DNA from: Calcarisporiella thermophila CBS 279.70
Taxonomy: Eukaryota > Calcarisporiellomycota
Assembly (NCBI RefSeq): GCF_041956535.1
Contig: NW_027192221.1
Coordinates: 203,969-258,166 of the forward strand
Direction of reading: 5' to 3'
Length of the DNA stretch: 54,198 bases
How positions within the stretch are numbered: the stretch's first letter is position 1; each line of letters opens with the position of its first letter. Shown one piece after another: positions 21,820 to 36,467 of the stretch. The position numbers and the translations under genes were made by a program. The notes beneath the pieces are model-generated. The model did not search any database. It had not been told where the DNA came from and was given only the letters and a program-made list of their open reading frames with translations.

Positions 21820-24800
21820 ATGTTAGAATCGCTTGCTGCCAATCTGCTCAACCGCTTTTTGGGCGCGTATGTGGCAAACTTAAATTATCAGCAGCTTAAT
21901 ATTGCAATATGGACAGGTGGATGACTTTTTCAAACAATGGCCGTGTTGCTCAGGAATTGAATGGATATACTTATTTATTAGGTGAGGTTATTTTACGGAA
22001 TTTGCAATTGAAGAAGGAAGCACTCGAAAAGTTCAGCCTACCTGTCGATGTTAAGGAGGGTAAGGGCATATATTGTTGCTGGAATGTCAATAGATGTGAA
22101 TTCGAATGCTCTGCTTTGCAATTAAGGTCATCTTGGTGAGTTGACCATGTTCATACCTTGGTCGAATCTAAAAGGTCAGCCGGTGAAGATTAACATCAAC
22201 GATGTATACTTGCTTGCTGCTCCGAAAGCAGAGAGTTCAGTGAGTATTTTTCTGGTTTTTCTCTTGTCACACATATCAATCTATTTTCTCTTAGTTCAAC
22301 GCAGCAGAGGAGGAGGAAGGTCTCCAGAGGCGTAAGCAAGAGAAGCTCACCAACTGGGAACTGCTCAGTACAAAATCATCCGTTTCATCGCAAGGTATGG
22401 TTAATTTGCAGCACTTTTTTTGAGCGTATCACATCATTATCCTACCTTTAAACAATTGCCGCCATAGAAGAAGACCAGAAAAACGCCTCATTTCTTAACC
22501 AACTTATTACAAAAATTGCCGACAACCTTCAAATATCAATCAAAAATATACACATTCGGTACGAGGACAGGATAAGCACACCAGGCCATCCGTTTTCGGT
22601 AGGGTTAACGCTATCAGAGCTCTCCGCCGTATCTACGGACGAAGAATGGAGTCCGATGTTTATTGAACAAGGGACAAACACAATTCACAAAGTATATATA
22701 TATGCTAGTTGGTTTAAACGGATTTGTTGCTAATCTAATTATTAGCTTGTAACCTTAGGTTCTTTAGCTGTATATTGGAACACAGATTCAAGATCACTAG
22801 AGGGTATGCCACTTGAAGAAGCAATTAAAGTTTTTATGAACTTAGTATGTATTATAAGAAAACTAGCAATCGATACTATACGAAATAGAATAATTTTAAT
22901 GTTTCAAACTGCTAGATTGCAACCTCTGGGAATATTCCTGAAGAGAATCAATATGTGTTGAAACCTGTATCGGGCACTGGAAAGGTACAAGTTTTTATCT
23001 ATAATGTTTTGAGCCTATATGCAAATTTGTTTGGTTTATTCCTTCAGGTCAAACTTCACAAAAGATACGGACGTGAAGTGCCTAAAACCGAGGCAACTTT
23101 GCTTTTCGAAGAGCTTGGCTTCGTTATAGATGATGAACAATACAGGGATGCACTACTAATGGCATCTTTGTTCCACAGCTACATGAGGCAAGCGCAGGTA
23201 TTTATACTGTAATATCCTGGATGGATGAATTCCATTGATATTTATATTTCAACAATTCTTTAGTACCGAAAATTAAGACCACCCGATGAAATCACTCCCA
23301 CATCAAATCCAAGCCGATGGTTTAAATATGCAGGTATTTTTTTATTGCTTTGCACTGCCTAGTTATACTGTATTGATAATTTGCTATTGCTTTAGGTGAT
23401 TGTATTATTTCCGAGATTCATGAAAGAAATCGGCGTTGGACATGGGATTATATTCGAGAGAGGCGGGACGATCGACGAGAATATATAGCCTTATATACAA
23501 ACTCTAAATTAGAGCGAGCCTCAGAGGAAGTGGGTTACATATTTTTTCAAATTATTAAGCTTTTGCTAATGAAAAATTTTACCTATAAACTAGGATCTAA
23601 AACGTCTTCGAGACCTGGAATGGAAATGGGATTTTGAAGATATTCGATTTTTCCGCTCACTTGCGAAGTCGCATTTAAAGAAGGCGCGAGTTGAAATTGC
23701 TAAACGAGAAAAAGAAGCTCAAGAACAAGCGCGACAAAACAGTTGGTTTGGTTGGTGGTATGGAAGTCAAATTGAGGGTTCAGTAAGTTATTTGTTACTT
23801 TCACTAGTTGTACATGCATCGTATAACATTTTACTTTATAGAGTGAAAATGATGCTGAAACCGTAGTGAGTGAGCAACAAAAACAAGAATTTTATGAAGC
23901 CATAGAATGGGATGAACGTCAGGCTGCAGCGGAAGCAATTGAAATACCAGAAGATGTAATCGGTTCATAATAGTTTTTTTTTTCCTCCATATTTCCCACT
24001 AAATTGCTTTTTCTAGGCAATCCGCTTCTCATGTAACGCTAAGCTAAAAACTGGTTCATTCTCTCTTAGAAAGGATCCACATCAGTGCAGCCACACGATA
24101 CTATCTTTAGTTTTTGATGATCTCAGTGCGGGCATTATTCATCGCGAGAGTTCGTTTAAAACAACCATGACACTTGGCGATTTAACTTTAAATGATGGAA
24201 CAACTGAGGGAACTGTTTATCCACAACTAATTAGAGTAAAGGAGCGAGAGCCTGAAGAAGAGCGAAAGCAGATGGAAATTGATGAAAAGTATGTATATAT
24301 CTCCCAATTAATTCATCTCAGTGATATGATAACAATATTTAGGTATAACGAGCCATTTTTCTCAATTATCTACGAACATAATCCCATCAATAAGCAAGCA
24401 GATAACTCTGTTTCGATACGAATGCGACACTTGGAGATCATTTATAATGTTAATGCTATCAACAGCGTATATGGATTTTTCACTCCGCCCGAGCACAGTA
24501 TGGAGTCCATTAACACGCTACTTGTATGCTTACTTTTTTGGCACGAATTGCGGCGAATACTAATATTCTTCTAAAATATTTATAGGAAATGGCTGGTGAT
24601 ACATTTCAAGATATCAAACAACAAACTCGTGCTAGTCTTGAATTTGTCCTTGAAGAGCATCGCACGATAAACTTACACGTCGATATGGATGCACCTGTTA
24701 TAATAATCCCAGAGAATTGCACAAATAGGGATACAATGATTGCCGTGCTGGACGCGGGTCATATCAATATCACTTCTGACCTAGTGGAGAAATCCGCAAT

Positions 24801-27800
24801 CGACGAAATTAAAAAGAAGCAAGGCGACCATTTTTCAGAGGTGGATGCTGAACGCCTCGAAAGTTTTATGTATGACCGCTTTAACGTTGAGCTATCTGCA
24901 GCTCAATTACTCGTGGGACATTCTTTTGAAGCATGCCTAAAACAAATTCGAGAACCAGATGCCGAGCGGAGTCTGCACGTATTGGAAAAGATCAGCATCT
25001 CTTTCGTGGTCGCTCTCTCTATCTTACCCCAATCACCATATTTGACACGGTGCTGCATTACAGGGAATTTACCACTCTTACGGATGAATTTTTCCGATCG
25101 TAAATACAAGACATTCTTACGCTTGTTGGACATTATCATCCCCAAGACAGAAGAGGGAAAATCGACCAACATAGAAATGAGTACTGGTGATATGGGGAGG
25201 AAACGGCAAGGTGCTAAAAGGCTTACGTTCATGCAAGAGAATAAACCGATTTGGGAAGAAGAAGAGTCCGAAGAAGAGAACTTGGATATGAAGGAGGGAT
25301 TTAAGGACATAATGAAAGGCTCCGGTGAGAGCAGAAATGAGAAGAGATATATTGATAATAAGGTATATAATATATTCAAATGGCTCATTTACAAAATATT
25401 GCGATGTTAATTTTTAATAATGCATATTTAGATTCCTAATGCTCCTCGAATTAATCAAAAGCTATTTGAATTTAGCTTTGAGATAGAAAAGTTTACAGGT
25501 TCCCTCCGTGAAGCAAATGATGCAGATCCCAATTCCGAAACTGTACTTGCAGAATTGATTCTAGATCGTTTTGGATTCTCTCTGATTCATCGTCCGTATG
25601 ATACTTCAATTCGTATGACCCTTAAGGATCTTGTTGTGGAGGATCTAATGGTGGCAAGTGGGGATATATTTGGACAATTAGTCACTTCTCAACCTATCGG
25701 TAAAGAAAGTGGCTGCGATAAAGATCGTGATTTAGTAGAATTCCTTTTCACGAACTTGCTGAATGATTCGCCGGAACTCACCACAAAATACGATGGATAT
25801 AATCAAAACATTGATATTGCTCTTTCTACTATTAATATAATCGTCACGCGGGACAGCATCCTGACGCTCTATAATTTTATCCTCAACACTTTTGCTACCC
25901 CGGATTCACCACAGTCGAATTCTTCTACTGAGCCTTCAAAATATGCTCAATTGGATCGTGAATCAAAATCTCAACCCCAACTATCACAGCAAAATGTTGA
26001 AGAGATACATCCGGGCAAGTTCCGCATTCGCACCCGTATGGAAAGTGTTAATCTCATTCTCAACAACGATGGTCAGCATCTTGCGACTGCGGCTCTATCC
26101 CATGGCAATATTTCCGTAATTACACACCCGAATTACAACTGCATTAGGGTCAAGCTCGGAGATTTCACTCTTAACGACGACATTAACTCCTCCGCACCCC
26201 CTCTCATTACTTTCCAACAGGGCGAGGAGGATCTCGCCGACTTAAGCTACGAATCGTATGATTCCCGCCATGAGAATTATCCCGGCTACGACACTAGTCT
26301 ATTACTTCGTATAGGGACAGCACGTGTTTTATTTATTGAGGATTCAGTTCGTCAATTGCTTGAATTCTTCGGGCGATTTGCGGAGATGAAAACATTTTAT
26401 GACAATGCACGAGAGCGTGCAATTCAGTCCACTCAGCATTTGCAGGATACGAGAAATAATAAGTTTCATTTTGATATATTATGGAGAGCTCCTGTTGTAG
26501 TTTTCCCCAAGCATCCTGGAGAGAGAGCAGATTCAGTAGTTGCTCATTTAGGCGAGCTCACGGCAGTGAATGGATTTGTTGCTGCAGAGGATGAGTTAGG
26601 ACCAGGCCGATGGCTGGAGCATACACGGATTGGGTTGAAACATATACGATTAAGATCCGAGTTTTTCAACCCGAGGGATATAGGCGTACACAGTGAAGGG
26701 GCATGGTCCAGCTTGAACATTATTGAGGACGTCGATATTGAGCTTGATATTATGTATGCTGAGCGTATCGAAGAAGTCAACCGTCCTGATAGAGAAGTAG
26801 ATAGCACTCATGCTTGCTCTATCGTTATTTTAATGATATTAATATACTGTTTTCATTGCTAGATTATTGGTCAAATGTCAGAGGTACGCATGAACTTGGA
26901 CGAAAAACAGTATTGTTTTCTGCTTGACATTGCAAACATTGTCACACGTACTTTCTACGGAAGTTCAACCACTGAATCAGAGCATATTAAACTGCAGCTG
27001 GATAGTGCTGAGACTGATGTTAGATCACGAAATCACAGCAATAGTTCAACAAAATCTATAGGAGAGAGCAAAACGATCAGCGCAAGTAAAATTTGGACTA
27101 GTATCGACTTCAATTTCCAAATTCCAATTATTACTCTTGAGATATTTCGAATTAATCGCGATCTAAGCCATGAAACTGGTACTAATGCTAGAAATTCTCA
27201 TTCCAGTTCGCTAAGTCGGCTATGGTTAAGCAATACGGATATTAAGCTTAAAATACTTACTGATTCTTCTATGAATGCGGAATTTAAGGTGCAGTCTCTC
27301 AATGTCAACGATACAAGGCAATATATCAGCAGCCAGTACCGCGAAATAATGCCAGCAGTGAGTCATGAAGGGCCACAGTTCATGGCCAATGTGCAATGGT
27401 TGCCGATAATACCTTCATCTGGAGAGCAGCAACCAAGACAAAATGTGGAAATGGTGATGACAATTGATAGTCCTAAGGTCATATTTGCTTTGGACTATAT
27501 ATTTTCATTGAAAAATTTTTTCACTGCACCCTTTACTAATCCACAAGCACAAGAGGATTGCCCACCTTCATATCAGCAGAAGCAAAATCGGCCACATAAA
27601 TACAGTGCAGACCAAGCCAAGTCAATCCAAACTGAATATATCGTTGGAGGGAGGCACAGCCATCAACACTTGGTTGCATCGCAATCCCCCACTGGCTCTT
27701 TCTCTTATCGCTTTAATATCGTCGATATGGAGCTCATCCTCATAGATGATGCCGAAAATTTAAGCTCTGATGCATTTTTCCTTTCGGCACGCCAAATGGT

Positions 27801-30800
27801 CCTTTCTCAACAGCATGAGCTCACGTCTCTCAAAATTGATCATATTGGTATGTTCTTGTGTCGCATGGATATGCGTGAAGAAACTACTCTTAGGCTGATT
27901 GAGGGCTTCGATATTGTGCTGTCAATGGAAACTCGATTATCCATGTCAAGTGGTCTTAGTTTAGGGCGGAAAATGACAAATATCGTAGCGAATGTGCAGC
28001 CCTTAATATTTAGGCTCTCGTATCGAGATATGATGTTAATTCTGGGGATTATAAACAAGGCAGCTGAGTTGCAGCTTTGGGGGGACAAACACAGAACTCT
28101 TCAACAAGAGAAAAAGAATCGCCCCCTCACTGACTCTTCAAAATCGAACAAGCTGTTAGATTATTCACCTCTAGAAGAAGTAAGAAAAAAGCACAAAGAG
28201 CCATATATCCTAACCTCAACCGAAACAGTTAGTGACGTTTTTTTTCATTTAATGATGACAAATACTAATACTTTATTTCCATCACATTAGTTTAAAGCAT
28301 CTTTCGAGAGTGTGCATATTATTCTAATCGGCGATTTCCATGAACTTCCTATGGTTGATATATATTTTGAACCATTCAATGTTAAGGCCTCAAATTGGTC
28401 AGGAGAGGTAATATTCGTATTCTTTTATACTTAGAATATTGACTTGAATCATGTCTTTCTCAGATGCGTTGCAATGCTCAATTTTCAACATATGCAAATT
28501 TTTTTAACATCAAAAATTCACAATGGGAGCCTTTGCTTGAACCATATACGTTTGATGTTAATGCAAGTTTTTCTCGTATTTGTTCTAAATAATATCAAAT
28601 TTGATTTACTTTCTACTATTTTTAGGCTACTCGCACGTTGGCTCCGGACTGCACAAACTTGGAGATTTTGTCAAGAGACCGCCTTGACATCAATATCTCT
28701 CACACTTTGGTCGAGACTGCCTTCTCGGCATTTATGTCCTGGGACAAACAAAAGGATGTAAATATTTTTTTTCTATTTTTTTTTTCATTCATGCTCCTTT
28801 TATTCATTCTCCTGCTCTTCGGAAGGTTTCACCAAGGTCCACCCGTGGGCCTGTAGTACCCTATCTTATCCGCAATCGCACCGGTTGCGGCATGTTCGTA
28901 TGGTCGAACATCCATGGAAATAGAGAGGATACCCATATTGAAAATATTCCAGATGAGCAAGATGTGCCTTGGAAATTCGATGATTGGAGAGTTCGAAGAG
29001 AGGTAAATCTCATAAATACTCTAAGGTTCAACTTCCAATTTTACATTTCTATTAAACAGAACACGGCAGTACGTAACAACATGATAAGTTTGCAGTTCGA
29101 TGGGGCACAATGGGAATCTGTAAAAGATATTCCAGTCGATCGAGAGGGTGAATATCTATATGTTTTGAGGCCGAAAACACATGGAGTTTCCCATCGACTC
29201 GTATGTGAGATCAAAATTCAGAATAATATCAAGGTTGTGACTTTCCGTGCAACGCTCGTTGTTGAAAATTGCACCCATATACCGGTTGAAATGGTGATGG
29301 TAGATGCCAAAGCTACCCATATATCAAACATATACAAGATCGGTACGCTTTTAATTGTATTTTTCAAGCTCTCTTTAATTCTTACATTTCATTTTTTATT
29401 AGTTCCGGGTGGTAAATGTCCAGTACCAATTTCACTTTCGTATCATAGTCGAATTCGTGTACGCCCTGAAGGTATAACGTTCATCCTAAATACTGATATT
29501 TTTTTTACATAATTTTTTTCTAACAGCTGGATTCGGATATGGATGGTGCGGCCAGAGCCTATACTGGCACGATTTGACAAAGGAGAATCGGATCAAGTCT
29601 GTATTATGTATGCCAATAGAGCATGACGATATTCCGTTCCGATTTCAGGTGCATGGGAGTTATAATAAGCTAGATCCATTAGCTAAGTACGTTGCAACAT
29701 TACTTTGCGAGCATTCATTTGGCTAATTTTGCTAACAACATATAGACGATACCCATATATGACCATACGTCTCTTCTCACCGCTTGAAATCGAGAATCTT
29801 CTTCCTTATGATATAAAACTTCGTGTGGTTGACAAAACAACTAAGCATGACTTCAGCAATCACTTGCAGACAGGCGGATCCCTCCCTCTTCACGTGGTAG
29901 AGACGTCTCACTTATTATTAATGAGCGTCAATGTGCTGTATAGCGGTAACTCTTATTACAATTGGGGATTAAGTCAAACCAAATTATCTCATATTTTTCA
30001 TAGTTTATCGGCCAAGCGAGTTTGCAATTATTTCCACTACACCTGCAGACGACTTAGATCTTGATAAATCTCTAGTACTACTCGACCCTGATGGACTGAA
30101 GCTTAATTTAGATCTCCATTACTTGTATGATATTCATAATATTTTCTTATCTCCATCTAGCAACTAAATTATTTTTGACTAGTGAAATACCCGATTCAGG
30201 GGGTGCTCTGAAGTTAAGCATAGCCTGTCCTTATGTTATGCTGAATAAGACTGGATTGGATATGGCTTTCATGTCAAAAACATTTTTGCAGGCCCCCAAA
30301 TTTGTTGCCGGACAAAGTAAGTTGTTTTTGAACTGGTATAAGATTATTTTAATGTTAAATACTTTATAAAAGGAATTTCAAACAGACAAAATAAGCAGCA
30401 GCGCCCTTTTCTCTTTTCTTATCCGAAGAAAGACCATCGTAACAGGGCACTTATTCAAGTTGGAAACTCACAGTGGAGTGAAGTAAATCTATTATTATAT
30501 TTCTAGCGTAGATTTCTTGTTTTACCAACTCTATGTCTGTATAGCCATTAAGTTTTGAGGCAGTCGAAACAGCGATCGAGGTAGTCATTCCCTCATCACT
30601 TCCACGCTCTGAGGAGGTTCATATTGGTGTCACTGTACATGAAGGACAAGGAAGAGTATGTGTCAACCATCTATATATATTTTGAGCAATACTAAAGCTT
30701 GCATATTATCTAGTACAAACTTTGTAAAGTGATCACCTTTACACCGCGCTTCATTTTACAGAACCATCTTGATACTGACTTAAACTTTCGTGAGCCCGGC

Positions 30801-33800
30801 ACTGCTTCCAAGTCGCATCTTCCTGCACACGGTCGCACAGCACTTCATTTTTTGCGCCAAGCTCAAGAGAAGCAATTAGTACTACAGTTCCCAGGCTTAA
30901 ATAACCCTTGGTAAATATATGCATTTTTTTTTTATGCATTAGCACTCATCTGAGCTTTCAAACTTATTTTCTATTGTAGGTCAGCACCGTTCAATATCCA
31001 AGAGCTCGGTCGAGCGCACATAAAATTAGTGAATGGAAATCGCTCCTCCGATTTAACTTTGATGCGTTGTGAGATTTTACTAGAAGAAGCAACGGTGTTT
31101 ATAGTATTCAGTAAAGAAACTGAGAAGTGGCCTTTTCGAATTGACAATAATTCTAGCACAGAAGTCATCTTTTACCAGCAAGTAAGTAAAACGTTCCAAC
31201 AAAATTACTTGCTTATATGGAATAATATTATCGAATTTAGGACCCACATGCATCTTCCGAAACATATTCGGGTGTACAGATATCGAGAGCACATCTCCCC
31301 CAATTTTCGCTCTCCCCGAACGAAAGTGCTCAATACTCTTGGGACTATCCGGCTGCGAAACACAAAGTTCTCGTTTTAAATGTAAACGGTCGTGAAAGAC
31401 ATATTAATTTCCAGGAGATTGGGTCGCTGATTCCCTTCCGATATCCGGTAATTATTATATGAAATTAACAGATTATTGTGTGGCTATTTCTGGATTAATA
31501 CATTTTCTATATAGACGGATTATGGTTATGAAATATTAGCCATGGATGTTATTGCAGAGGGACCAACCCAAGTGCTTAAACTGTCCAATTACACAGCTTC
31601 GGCTAGTCTCTATCGTCCTAAGCTCTCTTCTTCCTTTTCTTCTATGTCTATCAGTGGAAGCAGTAGCCACAGCCGAGAGCATCTTCGGGATGCTTTCGAA
31701 GTTGTTAGCATTGATTCAGTTACCAACTTTCGAGTCCTTGTAAAACTGGCAGGAATTGGGATTTCACTTATTAATAAGTCGCCTCAGGTATGGAAATCCT
31801 CACTAAAGTTACTTAAGCGATACAATCTCAACTTGATATGTCAATTTTGAAAATGCATTAGGAACTTTTATATGCCACACTTCGAGATGTTGAGATCAAA
31901 TATGATGACTCAACGCTTTATCAATCCATTAATTTGGTTATTCGCTGGATTCAGGTATAATGATATACTTTAATTCATGTTCAGCATATCTTTATATAGG
32001 ACTCACCTATGAGCTTAATTTTTAGATTGACAATCAGCTCTTTGGCGGACTCTATCCAATTTTACTATACCCATCAATAGTTCCTCAATCCGGAAGAGAA
32101 TCTGAAAGTCATCCTACGCTTCACGGTGCATTGATACGTGTCAAGGACGAGTGTAAGTAACGCAACGTTCAATATATGTTCAATAAGTTGACTATTATTG
32201 TTTATTTACATATATTTTTAGCCCATGGTGTCATGTATCTCAAATATTGTTCTGTACTGCTCCAAGAAATATCCTTCGAAATGGACGAAGATTTCTTATT
32301 TGCCCTTGTGGATTTCACTAAGCTCGACATTCCAGGTTGGAATGTTGAACCTGCAAAGTATTTAGCCAATTTCTCATTACGTGATATCTATTTTATTTAT
32401 CATTCTATATGTAAACTTATTTTTCCCAGGCTCTGCGATGAAAATATGGAGATTCCAGAACCCAAATTGGCAGAAGGAGATGTCCAACTGTATTTTGAGG
32501 TCCTTCATATCCAACCGATCAAACTCAACATATCTTTTGTTCGCACGGAAAGGATCAATGTGACGGAAGGAGTGTAAATACTTCTCAATTCTTAAAAATC
32601 TTTTCTAATTTCCCTCTAATTAGACATGCTAACTTCATTTTGCTTTTGCTTAGAACGACCTCACATAACCCGGTCATGTTTTTCTTAAATGTGCTTACAA
32701 TGGCAATCGGAAATATAAACGTAAAATTTTATATGCAACTTTAAACATCTATTAGTATTATTTATCGCATCCTTAACTTCTAGGACGCCCCCATCCGCCT
32801 TGATTCTCTGATTGTAGAGAATGTCCGCGTTACCGCACCCGTACTTTTTGACCGAATTCGCCGCCATTATGGCCAGGAGTTTTTCACTCAAGTGCATAAA
32901 ATAATTGGCTCAGCAGATCTTCTGGGCAACCCCGTAGGACTTTTCAATAATGTGAGCTCCGGTGTAGCTGCGATGTTTTATGAGCCATATCAAGGCTTCA
33001 TCATGACCGACAGACCACAGGATTTGGGAATTGGATTAGCAAAGGTAGTCTTAATATTATTTCTACAATGTTTAAATTATACGTGTATTTACCACTTTTA
33101 CTGTAAAATTTTTTTTGTAGGGTACCGCAAATTTCTTCAAAAAAACCGTTTATGGACTCAGTGACTCCGTTTCTAAAATCACTGGTAGCGTCGGAAAAGG
33201 CCTCTCCGCTGCAACCATGGACAAGGCCTATCAAGACCGAAGGCGAATGGCGATGGTTCGGAATCGGCCAAAGCATGCTATCTATGGCGTAACTCAAGGC
33301 GCAAACCAGTTGGTGTCAAGTTTTGCGAGTGGAGTTGCTGGGATCGTACAGAAGCCGATTGAAGGTGCAGAAACTGAAGGAGTAGGCGGCTTCTTTAAGG
33401 GCATTGGCAAAGGATTGATTGGAGCCGTCACCAAACCGGTGGTGGGAGTATTGGACTTGGCGAGTAACGTGTCGGAGGGAATTCGTAATACAACTACAGT
33501 TTTTGATGCAAATGATATAGAGAGAGTTAGACTGCCACGGCACATTGGAAGGGATCGCATATTACGTGTGAGTGAATATATTTAACATATTTCTCCATCT
33601 TTATTTTTTGGACTTAGTTATCAACCATTTGTTATACTTTAGCCATATTCACAACGAGAAGCTCTTGGACAGAGCTGGCTCAAAGAGTTGGATAATGGCC
33701 ATTTTTTCAACGAGAAATATGTTGCGCACTGCTCTGTGCGCTCTGATGAAGTAGTTGCATTGCTGACTGCTACTCGTCTTATGCTTGTTCGCACGCGCAA

Positions 33801-33996
33801 GTTAACTGTGGAATGGGAAGAGCCATTTAAAGAGCTACAATCGATAACGCTTGAGCCTACGGGGATCGCAATGCAATTACGTGGCGGGGAACCTGGTCCT
33901 TTCCTGCCTATCCCCCACCCTCAATGTGGATGGTTCTATCAGAAGATTGAGGAAGTTATTCGTCAGCATAATGCTGACCGTCGGCCAGAGGACTAG
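21820..33996 (+). CDS. VPS13: Intermembrane lipid-transfer protein Vps13
   Basis: About 40 exons with 39 short introns; roughly 3,200 aa, close to yeast Vps13. It is a bridge-like protein with a long hydrophobic groove that moves phospholipids between membranes at contact sites. The start is clear: [20 protein letters not shown] is the chorein/VPS13 N-terminus (exon 1, 21820-21916), followed by [20 protein letters not shown] and [11 protein letters not shown]. Long exons at 24589-25361, 25437-26782 and 26861-28224 encode the repeating-groove region. From 28830 on lies the VAB (SHR-BD) region ([50 protein letters not shown]). The C-terminus has [12 protein letters not shown]-type and [20 protein letters not shown] amphipathic segments and a PH-like tail ending at 33996. 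I followed the phase through the exons and found no break. One donor (28557 GT or 28563 GC) is ambiguous. Confidence 0.95.
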
Positions 33997-34624
33997 AGAT
34001 GTGCTTTATATTAAAAAAGTCCTGGATTTTTCATGTAATTCATGGCCTTTTTTCATTTGCCTAATTTTCGTTCTTTTCGCATAGCTAGTTTAGTTCGCTA
34101 ATTCCTGAAGTTTTCTCTCCGACCACTCATTGCTTTAAGAGCTAATTACATGTAACAAGATGTCTATCTAGATTTAGTTTTATTTCCATTCTAAGTGGAA
34201 TAAGCTTTTGTTTATATGAAAATCGATTCAAACAAACAACCTGAAGTGAACAATATCAATCTTTTACATGCTACGAATCCTTTTTTAGAACGTTTACAGA
34301 CGTTCGCTCTAACTTCAAGTTTAGGTGAGCGTATTCATTACTGACTCACCTTATCGAAGGAGAGATTGTAATAAATACTCTGGGATAATGGTTGAATTAA
34401 ATGGGGTTTATTCTAAAAACAAATGTTCAAATGTACAATAAAATTAAGAAAGAAATTTACAAATAAAATGCGAGAGGAAGGGGATGCGGTCACAATGTTC
34501 CGAATTATAGAACTAGATGCAGTATGAAATTTAGGAAAAGTATTATCCAAATGAGACACTTGAAATTGGTAACAATATCAAAATTTGAAGCAGCTAAGCT
34601 TTGAAGCGAAGATATTGACATAAT
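33997..34624. other. Convergent 3' region between VPS13 and the HSF-type gene
   Basis: AT-rich spacer between converging genes. No coding signal, no obvious repeat. Confidence 0.4.
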
Positions 34625-36467
34625 TTATCGCTGTGTTGCTGACAAGAACCAGCAATCCTCAGTCGCCGGAGATTGCTGTTGGCCATCTGAGTGAAGCTCT
34701 TCCATCGCTGAACTTTCTGTGGAGAATCCGCGAACGCGAATGAGACTCGGTCCAGTCGAAGGGCTCAAAGAGCGAACCGAATTGTGCTGTGCATAAAGAT
34801 CCGTAGGGAAAGATAAGTTGGGAGAGGTGGCGATTGTAGAGGAGAGTGGTGAGAAAATATTGTCTGTCGAATCTTTATCAGCAGTGATAGATTGGCTTTC
34901 CGTAAAACCGCGTACAGTAAGACTGTTGATAGTGCTAGTGCTCGCTGTAGTTGAAAGGGTATTCGAAGTAGCGGAATCGGTTAATATTTGAAAATCCATT
35001 GTAGATGATACACTCGGGCGCTCCGTGTGGGCATGGGCGAGCGGATCATGACTCTCTTGTGGGACTGGAAAAAGTGTCCATCGTATGGATTCCGTTTCAG
35101 TATATGATGTTGACTGTAATCTCGAGGTTTGAGGGGAGGATGGAGAGAATTGGCCCGAAACCGAAGAAGTCGAGGGTGAAATTTTCTCGCACTTGACAGT
35201 AGCAAAACTAGGTGAAACGAAACTCGATGGGGACTCCATGAGAAATTCCAAGCGGTTGTCTATCGACTTATCACTCTGGCCAAGAGTTGGTTGTTTTAGC
35301 TTTTCGTGTAAAGATTTATCGAATTTTTGCCGAGGTGCCTCTAAATTTCTCGAAGAATATTCCAGAGGATTGGGTAACAGATTGTTGCTATTATGAAAAG
35401 TCGAGGACGACGCTTGCCGAAATTCTGCCGAAGGTTGTATATTCTTGCCAATGTTTGGAGCGCTGTTTCCGAGCGGAGATATGGATGCGATTAAATTGTT
35501 ATCCAATTTCATATGAGACAAGCTCTGGTTATTAAAATGCTCACAAGTATGTTTCCCTAAAATACGCCAACAAGAGGATGGTAAGGACAATGAAACCACA
35601 TAATAAAAATATTCTATATATATTATTATAAGAGTTTCTTGAAAATGTATTTACCCATATCATCAGAGAGGCAAAATATTTGGTTGAGAAGATGCTCGTG
35701 TACTGACACTTTTTGTTCTAGAGCTTCCAACTGATAGCGTAATGAATGATAGCATTTTAGAAGTTCTTTGATTTTATTGAGAAGTTCATCACGAGTTCGT
35801 CTCAACGTTTGTATTTCGGCCTGACTATTTGCCACTGTATCATGTCCTTTGATCGTGGCGGAATTTGTGGAGCCTCTACGGATAGTTGTGGATTTTCTCT
35901 GAATATAAAAGAAATTGATTTAGAGTAAACATCAGCGGGTGTAAAGGCGGCTAGGGAATACCCGCACAACAAGAAATTTCTCTACTGCTTACCTTGATTG
36001 CATCTGGATTAAATTTTTGATCATACCGAAAATTCTTATGGTAAAATTCCCATGATTGCTTCTGAAATACGAGCCAGACGGATCTCTATTAATAAATGTA
36101 ATAGAAGAGGACAAGGCAACTGCTTCTTACCCCATTTTTCTCTGGGTTTCGTAATTTTCGAAAATCGTACTTGTTTAGTTGACGAACGAAACTCGCAAAA
36201 TTGTTATGTTTGAAGTGTTTTGGCAGAATTCGACTTTGAAATTCTGTTGCATCGCGAACAACAAAGGTATCAAGATTTTTCCCCCAAGATACAATATCGA
36301 CATGGGTCTTATCTTCAAGCATACTTGCGACGAGGAGAGAGATAATAAGAAAACAATGTTGACTGGAAGCTATCGAAATTATAATCTTACTTGTAGAGCT
36401 TTTTAACAAACTCAGATGGTGGACCTGTATTATGATTGCGAACAATACGCTCCATGGGATCTGCCAT
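34625..36467 (-). CDS. HSF-family transcription factor with Skn7-type DNA-binding domain
   Basis: Five exons on the - strand: 36467-36391, 36323-36131, 36061-35993, 35898-35655, 35556-34625; 504 aa. The HSF DNA-binding domain spans about residues 18-115: PSEFVKKLYNMLEDKT, DIVSWGKNLDTFVVRD, ILPKHFKHNNFASFVRQLNK, YDFRKLRNPEKNGKQSWEFY. The YDFRK plus QSWEF wording is closer to Skn7/Prr1 than to Hsf1 (which has YGFRKV). A coiled coil follows (about 148-195; EIQTLRRTRDELLNKIKELL ... LEQKVSVHEHLLNQI), giving oligomerisation. The rest is Ser/Thr/Pro-rich and disordered, with two similar motifs, TVRGFTESQ and RVRGFSTES. Unlike Skn7, there is no response-regulator receiver domain anywhere in the model, and the frame ends in a natural stop. 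Likely nuclear; target genes unknown. Confidence 0.9.

Noticed and set aside
24903-25388. 161-codon - strand frame inside VPS13
   Set aside because: Lies opposite a long VPS13 exon in phase with the rest of the gene; Ser/Leu bias is the reverse of sense Glu/Asp/Lys codons.
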